From Acanthamoeba lenticulata (lineage: Eukaryota > Discosea > Longamoebia > Acanthamoebidae): a stretch of 27,619 nt of DNA. The first letter of the stretch is position 1. Each line of letters opens with the position of its first letter. The notes beneath the pieces were generated by a model. The model was not told where the DNA came from. It made no database searches and worked only from the letters and a program-made list of their open reading frames with translations. A program made the translations under genes and the position numbers. The stretch covers positions 1-27,619 of the forward strand of contig NAVB01001795.1 in the NCBI GenBank assembly GCA_002179805.1. The letters run 5' to 3'. This document shows, piece by piece, positions 1-7,600 of the stretch.

Positions 1-40
1 AAAAAAACAAAAACTGACGTGCTCCACTCCGGGTGCGCAG

Positions 41-642
41 GGCACGCTGCTGGGCCACCCACTGATGAGGATCTGGGTGGACAGTGAACAATGCAAGAAA
101 ATGGATTGCCTTATGGCCAACAAGTGCGTTGCCCTTGGTTTCCTTTCCGCCTCGTGCTCGCAGTCACTCATTTTTGGCTGTGTTGGATGTACCCCACACG
201 TGTGCAGACCGCCGATGCACATCAGCGGATGCATCTTCGCCGAGCCGCTGCTGCGACGCTCGGACGGCCGGACGCTGCGCGCGGGGACCAGCATGCAGAT
301 GTTCTACGACCAGGAGGGCTTCGTGCGTGCTTGCTCGCCCCCTCCCCAAACCTACACAAACACATGACAACGTTCGGGGCTAATTAATGTTCTTGTGTTC
401 ATGTGCTGCAGCTCAACTATGGCATTGCGTGTCTCCACACATGGCGACCAGACGTCCTGCGCGAGGGCGAGTTCTTCTGGGAGGCCATCGGAGCGGCGGA
501 GCCCGCACTCGATCTGCCGCTGGCGGTGTCCGCCACGAGCCACGGCGCCCCTGGCGCGTTGGGCGACTACCGGGATGAGAGCGCCGCTCTGCTCGACATG
601 ATGACGATGGAGGAGGACTTGGCCTTCCTCCTTCCTTCCTGA
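41..642 (+). CDS. Unrecognised protein, C-terminal exons only (partial)
   Basis: The gene enters from the left edge. Three exons read through in one frame: 41-123, 208-322 and 412-642, with GT-AG introns 124-207 (84 nt, phase 2) and 323-411 (89 nt, phase 0). Base 41 follows a cag acceptor in AT-rich sequence, so it is probably the start of an internal exon. The visible 142 residues include HISGCIFAEPLL, an Arg-rich segment, MQMFYDQEGF followed across the splice by LNYGIACLHTWRPDVL, and an acidic Met-rich tail (LLDMMTMEEDLAFLLPS) ending at TGA 640-642. I see no signal peptide, membrane span or known motif and do not recognise the family. Exon codon use is strongly G/C-ending, like the other genes here. 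The splice junctions are well supported by frame; the function is unknown. Confidence 0.6.
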
Positions 643-683
643 CCGCCCGCGCGTCCTGCCGTTGGGCGGAGTACATTGATGTA

Positions 684-689
684 AATAAA
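684..689 (+). terminator. Polyadenylation signal AATAAA
   Basis: A canonical AATAAA lies 42 nt after the stop codon of the partial gene, inside an AT-rich patch. The convergent IPT gene stops at 821, so the two 3' ends share a gap of about 180 bp (643-820), in which I see no other gene. Confidence 0.6.
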
Positions 690-820
690 TGGAAAAATAT
701 ATTTTACTGGACGCCACCTGCTGTTGTTTGCGAAGTTGTGGGCGACAGCCACCAGAGTCTTTCTGTTGCCGCATTGGCACAAAAATAATGTTTTTAAAGA
801 AGCTAAAAGCCAGGACGACT

Positions 821-1713
821 TCAACCACAAAAACCTCCACCTGTTTGATTCGAACGAACGGTGTACGTGATCTGGGACGTCACTTTGCCATTGGGCGTGC
901 TCACGCTCACCGTGACAGGACCGTCGGCACACCGGAGCAAGGAGGGCACCTACACGCGGGCGCGCGTTAGCCACGAGACATGTTCACCATTTCTGGTGAT
1001 GGTTGCGGACACTGTGCAGTACCGTAAGGCCGATGGACTGAGACTCGTAGATGGCAGGGTTGGAGATGAGCACACCACCCATGTGCACTTCCGTCTGGCC
1101 CACGACAAAGTTTTGTCCGTTGACGTACAGCCAGCAGTCCGTCCCGCCGGAGGAGGCGGAGAAACGCGATATGGTGGGCGGATTGATGGGCACACCAATG
1201 ACAAACACCTGCTCCGAGGGCTGGCTCTTGCCCTGCGATGTCGCCACAACGAGGCGAACAAAACTGTTGTTTGGGCCCCAAACAACAAACGAAGGTGGTC
1301 AGCAATTTATGCGCGAGGAGCACCGAAAGTGTACTGAAAACGACGTACGTCTCGGGCGAACCCTTTGGAACGGTGAACCCAAGCGACTCGGGACTATAGA
1401 AGTAGCCGGGGATGGGGCCAAAGACGACCTCGTTGCCAGACATGGTGGTGAAGTACAAACTCGTGTTGTCCTTCTCAAAGCCCGAGCCGTAGACGTAGAG
1501 CCACTGGCCCGGTGCGCCCAGGAGCGTATTGAACGACCTCACCGAAGGTTGCTGGTTGTTCAGGTCCGCTTGAAGTGGAAGGAAGGACAAATCAGAAACA
1601 GCACGTGCAAACTCGGGGTGCGGGTTAGCAGGCTCGTGAGCCGGCGGCCAGGCGGTCACCGCGCCAAGCACGCACAACACCAGGAAGCCGACCAGGCGTG
1701 GTTCAAGAGGCAT
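821..1713 (-). CDS. Secreted protein with two IPT/TIG-like domains
   Basis: Three exons on the minus strand: 1713-1349, 1263-1023 and 949-821 (stop TGA at 823-821). Introns are 1348-1264 (phase 2) and 1022-950 (phase 0). The product is 244 residues. It begins with a clear signal peptide (MPLEPRLVGFLVLCVLGAVTAW, cleaved near residue 22). Two immunoglobulin-like repeats follow, roughly residues 55-145 and 150-235. Each has the IPT hallmark of a G-x-W/C-LYV-x-G strand (GQWLYVYGSGF; DCWLYVNGQNF) and a later hydrophobic 'LGFTVPKGSPE'/'IGLTVPSLL' strand. IPT/TIG domains occur in amoebozoan adhesion and recognition proteins; here there is no membrane span or GPI-like tail, so secretion is inferred. 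The gene is divergent from the universal stress protein gene with 204 bp between start codons. The domain call rests on pattern only. Confidence 0.72.
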
Positions 1714-1917
1714 ATTGCGGTGAAGAAGACGAAGAAAAGTGCTCTCTTTAATACCGTCAGAATTCTTCGGGCTGATTCCACTAAAAATTTCGCAGCGGAA
1801 AACAATGGAAAACGCATCGAATTCAAGTCGAAGATTGTAAGAAAACTGCGTCTAAAATGACTCCTCCGACACCGGTGCGCTGGCTTCTTCAGAGCACAAG
1901 AAGAGAGCCTACGAGAC
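1714..1917. promoter_or_regulatory. Shared divergent intergenic region (IPT gene / USP gene)
   Basis: This 204-bp gap separates the ATG of the minus-strand IPT gene (1713) from the ATG of the plus-strand USP gene (1918), so both promoters must lie in it or overlap the genes. It is AT-richer than the flanking exons. I see no clear TATA box; an ATTAAAGA-like patch around 1745-1752 (minus sense) is the only AT-rich core candidate. Confidence 0.4.
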
Positions 1918-2667
1918 ATGAAGCGCGTCGTTGTGTGTTGGGATGGATCGGAGGGCGCCAAGCGCGCACTCAAGGCAGCACAGAAGGTGGTGGACGAAAA
2001 CATCGGCGAGTTGGTGCTGCTGCACGTTGCTGAAGTCTTTGAGCCACATGGACCTGACGGGAAACCGATCAAGCGTGAAGGTCTCCTTCTCCAGACTTCC
2101 TCTTCTCTGCACTCTAACGAAACCATTTCTCTTTCTAAAATCACCTCACAAATTCATTTACATCTGCTTTCCGTGTGCAGGCGGCGCTCTTGACTTGCTG
2201 TCGCTGGTGAACCCTATGGAGCACGAAATGCGCCACATGAACGACATCACCGAGCGTGAAAAGGCAGTGAAGGCACACGAGGAGTTCGAGCGCCTCGCCG
2301 ACGACGCCCCCAGGGTTCTTCCTCCCTCTGCCTCCTGCATGTGTCTGCTTGAAGTGTCTTCTTTGGGTCACCTGGACACCAACGCCTCGCAGGAGCGGTT
2401 CACCTACGAGAACAAGGAGGCCACTTCGTCTCGGGAGGCCATCTGCGAGGAGGTGGCCAACTTGTCTCCCGACCTCTTGGTCGTGGGCACGCGCGGCCTT
2501 GGCACCGTCTCGCGGTTCGTCGTCCTCTTCCCCAACACCTACAACCCCCCCCCCAAAACCTCCTCCTCACCACATGCACGCGCGTGCCCACCCACAGGCT
2601 GGTGCTCGGGTCGGTGTCCGAATACGTCGTGCAGAATGCGCATTGCCCCGTGATGGTGGTCAGATAG
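1918..2667 (+). CDS. Universal stress protein (USP/UspA family), ATP-binding type
   Basis: Four exons: 1918-2080, 2181-2314, 2393-2514 and 2598-2667 (TAG 2665-2667). Introns are 2081-2180 (phase 1), 2315-2392 (phase 0) and 2515-2597 (phase 2). The product is about 162 residues, the usual length of a single-domain USP. It starts KRVVVCWDGSEGAKRAL, with the first beta strand and the conserved Asp. The last half reads EAICEEVANLSPDLLVVGTRGLG and, across the splice, SRLVLGSVSEYVVQNAHCPVMVVR, giving the G-2X-G-9X-G-S nucleotide-binding signature of the ATP-binding class. USPs are small cytosolic stress-response proteins. The 78-nt intron 2 is a multiple of three and has no in-frame stop, so its removal is inferred from family length; retaining it would insert 26 residues at a surface loop. 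Confidence 0.88.
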
Positions 2668-2714
2668 AAGGAAGAACGAGCGTCCCCATAACGTTTGGTT
2701 TGCTTTTTTTCAAA

Positions 2715-2737
2715 AATAAAAATAATAAATATTTATT
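2715..2737. terminator. Convergent polyadenylation signals (both strands)
   Basis: AATAAA occurs on the plus strand at 2715-2720 and 2724-2729, about 50 nt after the USP stop. On the minus strand AATAAA lies at 2737-2732, suiting a leftward transcript from the ankyrin locus. If that signal is used, the ankyrin mRNA would include all of the decayed repeat region 3459-2740 as 3' untranslated sequence. Confidence 0.5.
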
Positions 2738-2824
2738 AAAAATATTTTTAAAACACCACACACACATTTACTCCTCTCAATACAGCTCAAGTAGGCGTGC
2801 GCCAACGGCTGCCCTGCTAAGAGT

Positions 2825-3459
2825 TCACGTGTTGAAGTAGGCAGCACTTCTTGAAGTGCCAACGTTGCAGCTGTATTGATACACCTCCAGCTGGCCTCCC
2901 TTGGCTGCTGAGGCGCAAAGGACCTGCATCAGACGGCTGCCTTTTGTTGTGTTTGCCCCCAAAGAGTAGACAAGTGGTCGGGTGGCGATGAGTATATTCT
3001 CAATTTTGTGGATCACTTGTGGCCTTGTAAGCGTGATGCTGCGGGTTGAAGGATGCTGCACGAGCATCCATGGAGCCCTGAGAACGGCTTGCCATGGCCT
3101 GACCCGAGGTTTCGCTCGTGGGATTGTAGGCACTTGACTGCAGGGATGAGCAACAGAGACGAAACCAAAGTTCATCCGAGGGTGCGAACCTGAGGGTTGA
3201 AGGCGTTTGCCCTGACTCATCACAGGCACACTTTGGCACACGCCCACGGTCAGCCATTGGCTGCAGCTCGACAAGGTGGCCCTCCAGATGAAGATAAAAG
3301 CAGGAAGGGCGAGATGAAGTTTGATGTAAAAGAGACGATATGCTTGACTGGGCCACACAAACAGCTTTCGTTTTAAACTGGTCTTTACTTGAGATCACAA
3401 GGCATTTGCACCTGCATTACGTCCAAGTGGCCTCTCTTGGCTGCATCGGCCATGCAGGT
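2825..3459 (-). pseudogene. Decayed ankyrin-like repeats downstream of the ankyrin gene stop
   Basis: Sequence 3' of the ankyrin stop still contains recognisable repeat remnants in different frames. Immediately after the TAG, the original frame continues TCMADAAKRGHLDVMQ, clearly another repeat. Near 3240-3300 (minus sense) a remnant reads EGHLVELQPMADRGRVPKC, and near 2860-2930 another reads CASAAKGGQLEVYQY. Between them the period is lost. A 177-codon stretch (3358-2825) stays open on the minus strand, but it mixes frames relative to the repeats and does not start with a credible N-terminus. I interpret the block as the former C-terminal part of the ankyrin gene, now untranslated. It could instead be a separate degenerate ankyrin gene. 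Confidence 0.5.
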
Positions 3460-4265
3460 CTATGCATCCCATGGACAGCCATTGGCGCGCGCCCACTGGA
3501 GCACAGCAAGGTGGCCTCCATTGGCTGCGTTAAGGCAGGTCGACTTGTCCCATGGGCAGCCGTTAGCACGTGCCCACATAAGCACGTCAAGGTGACCTCC
3601 CATGGCCGCCGTTGAGCAGACCTGCTCATCCCATGGGCAGCCGTTGGTGCGCGCCCACTGGAGCAAGGCCAGGTGGCCTCCCTTGGCTGCGTAAATGCAT
3701 GTCCAGTTGTCCCACATACATCTGTTGGCACGTGCCCACTGAAGCACTACCAGGTGGCCTCCTCTCGCGGCATAGGCGGGGGTGTCTCCACTCCACGGGC
3801 AGCCGTTGGCGCGCGCCCACTGGAGCACGGCCAAGTGGCCTCCTTCAGCCGCATAGGCGCAAGTCCACGTGTTCCAGGGGCAGCCGTTGGCACGCGCCCA
3901 CCGGAGCACAGCAAGGTGGCCTCCCTTGGCTGCGTAACTGCATGTCCACGTGTTCCATGGGCAGCCGTTGGCACGCGCCCACCGGAGCACAGCAAGGTGG
4001 CCTCCCTTGGCTGCGTTAAGGCAGGTCCACTCGTCCCACGGGCAGCTGTTGGCGCGCGCCCACTGGAGCACAGCCAAGTGGCCTCCTTCAGCCGCATAGG
4101 CGCAGGTCCACCTGTCCCACGAACAGTCATTGGCACGCGCCCACATAAGCACATCAAGGTGGCCTCCCATGGCTGCCATTGAGCAGGTATGCTCATCCCA
4201 CAGGCAGCCGTTGGTGCGCGCCCACTGGAGCATGGACAGCCAGCCCTTGGCCGCCACGTTCGCGG
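3420..4265 (-). repeat. Tandem 81-bp coding repeats (ankyrin-type array)
   Basis: About ten and a half consecutive 81-bp units encode the 27-residue repeats. Units in the middle (around 3870-4030) are almost identical at DNA level, including silent positions, while units at the edges differ more. The pattern fits unequal exchange or gene conversion within the array. Unit boundaries can be followed by the recurring 'gtggcctccc' and 'cagccgttgg' strings on the plus strand. Confidence 0.9.
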
Positions 4266-4536
4266 CGAACCCGTCAACGCTGACCAGTTGTTGCTGGCCG
4301 TCATCAACAGTGGCAGCAGCAACAGAAGCATTGGGCTGGTGGTGCGGAAGAAGCTGAAGGGCGTGGACCCACTTGCGGCAGACAGCGCGGCAGGCGGGCA
4401 GGGAGAGGGGTTGCACGGAGCTGAGCACGTAGCTGACTAGCTCCACCATGAGGTCGCCCATCCCAACCTCCCCCGCCTCACTGCCCATAACAACGGACGA
4501 GTCTGTCTTGAGCGTTTTTCTCGTGAGGTCACTCAT
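3460..4536 (-). CDS. F-box-like protein with ten 27-residue ankyrin-type repeats
   Basis: A single exon of 358 residues, with its start taken at ATG 4536-4534 (MSDLTRKTL); the open frame continues upstream only from a TTG. Residues about 24-60 (MGDLMVELVSYVLSS, then LPACRAVCRKWVHAL) resemble an F-box, the Skp1-binding module of SCF ubiquitin ligases. From about residue 90, ten near-identical units follow the pattern AAxGGHLxVLQWARANGCPWDxxTC, a shortened ankyrin repeat of 27 residues common in Acanthamoeba and in its giant viruses. The likely role is substrate recruitment for ubiquitination (family inference). The frame ends at TAG 3462-3460, exactly where each other unit has the Trp codon TGG of 'W-T-C', and repeat sequence continues after it, so this is probably a nonsense truncation. 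The large upstream gene on the same strand ends at 4644. Confidence 0.82.
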   Translation of the reverse strand: MSDLTRKTLKTDSSVVMGSEAGEVGMGDLMVELVSYVLSSVQPLSLPACRAVCRKWVHALQLLPHHQPNASVAAATVDDGQQQLVSVDGFAANVAAKGWLSMLQWARTNGCLWDEHTCSMAAMGGHLDVLMWARANDCSWDRWTCAYAAEGGHLAVLQWARANSCPWDEWTCLNAAKGGHLAVLRWARANGCPWNTWTCSYAAKGGHLAVLRWARANGCPWNTWTCAYAAEGGHLAVLQWARANGCPWSGDTPAYAARGGHLVVLQWARANRCMWDNWTCIYAAKGGHLALLQWARTNGCPWDEQVCSTAAMGGHLDVLMWARANGCPWDKSTCLNAANGGHLAVLQWARANGCPWDA

Positions 4537-4579
4537 CTCGAGCCCTTCTTCTGTTCTTTCTTCGGCCACCCACAAGCCA

Positions 4580-4585
4580 TTTATT
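4580..4585 (-). terminator. Polyadenylation signal AATAAA (minus strand) of the CLU/TPR gene
   Basis: TTTATT on the plus strand reads AATAAA on the minus strand, 59 nt beyond the stop of the CLU/TPR gene (4644) and only 44 nt before the ATG of the ankyrin gene on the same strand. The ankyrin promoter must therefore overlap the 3' end of its upstream neighbour. Confidence 0.6.
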
Positions 4586-4643
4586 TAACTTTTAATTAAT
4601 TTCGTACATTTAGTAATTTCAAGGAAACAAAAGCATGTGGCCT

Positions 4644-7600
4644 TTACAGGGCCTCGTCGTCGACGGCAGAGGCGGCCTGCTGGAGGAAGGCGATGAGCTC
4701 GCGCTGCTTGTCCTCGCCCACGAGATGGAGCAAGTCGTCGTCGACGTCGACGTCGTTGTAGGCCGACGACGCCGAGTCGCCTCCGCCTGCCGCTGCTGAG
4801 CCGCCACTGTAGTGCGCTGCCGCGGGCCGCTTGCCCGCCAGCTGGCCACTGGCGTCATCGTCATCGTCGTCTTCGTCGATGTTCCACGCGAGCGGGTCGT
4901 CGTCATCTTCTTCCTCCTCAGCATCATCAGCCTTCATCTTGCCCTTCCCGCTGTCGTCCTTCTTCATCTCTTCGCCCGTCGTCTTCTTCATCGGCTCCGC
5001 CGGGGAGGTCGTGGCGGCCCAGTTGTCGATCAGGCTGCTCGGCTCGGGCTGGTCGCGGCCCATGCTGGCCCCGACGTCGTCGTCGTTGTCATCGTTGTCG
5101 TCGTCGCCCATGGCGAGCCCGAGGCCGTGGGCCTCGTGGGCCTTGCTCTCGGCCACCTCCTCCTCGGTCTGGTGGTCCATCGCGAGGCCCTCGGCCTCGG
5201 CCTCCCGCAGGCGCTGCAGCTGCTGACCCCACTTGGCCTTGGTCCCGCCGATGTGGACTCGCTGGCCGCCGCCGCCTTCGCTCTCCCCGGCGCTGGAGAA
5301 GGCGAAAGGCTTTGAGACCTTCTTCTTGCTCATCGCCACCGACTTCTTCATCGGTGACGTTGACAAAGACGACGATGTTGCCGATGACAACGATGAGTAC
5401 GATGACGGTGACGATGGCGGCGGCGCCTTGGCCTTGGCCGTGAACGGCGCGGCCTTGCTGTTCTTGCTGATTGTAGGGGTCGAGGTCGTCGTCGCTGTGG
5501 GGGCAGCGCTGCCCTTCCCCGTCGCGCTGGTCTTCCCCAGGAGCGAGTCGAGCCAGCTGGAAGTCGGCTTGCGCTCCTGCTGCTGCTGCGGCTGAGGCGA
5601 TGCGCCGTACTCGCGGCGGGCCCTCTCCTTCGTGTCCCTCCTCGTCGTTGGCGTCGTCGTCGTCGTGGTCGTTTGCCTCGACAGCGTCGCGGTGGACTCG
5701 GGCGCCAGATCCATTACCGGCGCCGCGTCGTCCTTCTCCAGCGATTTCTGGCGGTACATCGGCCGTGGCGGTGGGGCGCGGGGGGCTGATGCAGGTCGCG
5801 GTGCCGAGGCGCTCTCCACTGACGGCGGCGGCGGCGGTGACGCGCCTGCGCCTGGCCGTGGCGGCGGTGGAGCGCCTGACGCCGGCGGTGGCGGTGGAGC
5901 GCCTGGCGCCGGCGGTGGCGGTGGCGTACGCAAGCCCGAGGCCAGCAGAGGCCGACGCGACCGCGCGTTGGACGGCGCAGCGTATGCAGCGGCAGCTGGT
6001 GAGGGCGGGGCGCCTGGAGCGGGCAGAGGCGGCGAAGCCGAGGACAAAGGCGAGGCCGAGGCGCCCAACAGGCCGGGCGCGGGACCGCCGCGGCCACGGC
6101 CACCGAAGCTGCCGCGGGCGCTGGGAGCGGACGGCTGGCTGAACGACAAGGTCGTCGTCGCCGCCGCGGAGGCCGAGCTCCGTCGGAAGGCTGACTCTGG
6201 GGTCGCCGCCACAGACGGGTCATACATGTTGCTGGTCGACGACGATAGTTGGGCGGGCTGGCTGAACACGAACGCCGACGACGACAAAGATGACGATGGC
6301 AAACCGCTGCCAAACGAACCTCCCATGGGAGCGTTGGTCTGGGGCTCGACCTTGGGCTGAGGCTCAGGCTGAGGCTGGGCCTGGACCATACGGGGGCTGG
6401 CCGGCGCGACGCGACTCGAGTTGCGCTTTGTTACCTTCTTCTTCATCTTCTTCACCTTTTCCTTCTTCTTCTTGTCGTCCTTGTCCATCGTCATCCTCCT
6501 CTTGGACTTGGCCTTCTCCTCCTCCTCATCCTCGATCGAAGCGGAGCCCGTCTTCGAGCTCGAGCTCCTCTTCCTTCGAGACCTCAACGACAACATTGAC
6601 GACGTGCTGTCCTTCTCCTTCTTGTCCTTCTCGCCGCGCGCCAGAGGCGCCGTCGCGCCCTTCCTCAGCAGTGCCAACCTCTTCGGCGCGGCCTCCTCGA
6701 CGTAGTCCTCGTCCTTGTCGTCATCGTCCTCTGCTTCGTCCTCGTCCTCCTCGTCCTCCTCGTCTTCCTCCACATAGGCGACGCTGTAGGCGGCGGCCTT
6801 CCTCTCTTCCGTGTTCAGCTCCAGTTCCATCTCCATCTCCTCCTCCTCCTCCTCCTTCTCCCCTTCGGCGGCACCCTCAGCAGCGAATTCGTCCAGGGCC
6901 ATGGTCGCGTAGGCGTCTGCGGCTGAAGATGGTGCTGTGGTAGCTTGGAGCGGCGGTTGAGGTTGCTGGTGTTGCAACTGCGGCTGATCGTCCACCAGCA
7001 TCATGGACGACGATGACATCAACGAGAGCTCCTCATCCGCCTTCTTCGTCTCTCTTTCCTCCTTGTGCTTCTTCCTCATGCTCCTCCTCTTCCTCTCCGA
7101 ACTCTCGCGGTCGCGATGACGCTCACGTGACGGCGCGCCGCCGGTGGCTTCAAGCGCCATCTCGTCGTAGTCGCTCTTGGTAGCAATGGGTGCGGCGGCG
7201 CCACCGCCGCCGGGCGCAGCACCCTCAGCGCTCAGGCCCGGCGTGAACATGTCCTGCTGCCGACGCTGCGGGCGTTTCCAATCGCGTTTCGTCAGTCTCC
7301 AAAAACAACTCGTATTTTTCAAGTTAAAATAAACAAAAATATAAATAATCCCATTTTTGTAAAATAATAATAATTCAAAAAGGCGTACCGAGTCGGCTGA
7401 GGTGGAGCGGCGTTGGAAGAAAGAGAGCAGGCCGGAGAGCGACGGGAGGCGGCCAAAGAGGCCCGGCGACTCCTTGTGGACGCGGCTGGCCTGCTTGAAG
7501 GCCATGGCCTGGGCTTGGAGTCCAGCGCTCGCGTTCTCCAGCTCGGACAGCCTCTCGCTCCTGGCCAGGGTCTGTTCCAGCGTCTGTTCGATTATCTGCT

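Noticed and set aside
1051..1860. 269-codon open frame on the plus strand opposite the IPT gene
   Set aside because: It is antisense to three exons whose splice sites, signal peptide and repeated domain pattern agree; the plus-strand product is low in hydrophobic order and runs through the divergent promoter region.
3420..4265. Possible CRISPR array because of regular repeats
   Set aside because: The units are contiguous 81-bp coding repeats without unique spacers and lie in a eukaryotic gene.
4537..4575. Upstream extension of the ankyrin protein (WVAEERTEEGLE)
   Set aside because: It lacks an ATG (begins at TTG) and lies next to the poly(A) signal of the upstream gene; ATG 4536 is preferred.
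5632..6943. Long plus-strand open frames (242 and 217 codons) opposite the CLU/TPR tail
   Set aside because: They are complements of Asp/Glu-, Ser- and Pro-rich repeats in GC-rich sequence, which rarely contain stops on either strand; no motif or credible start.
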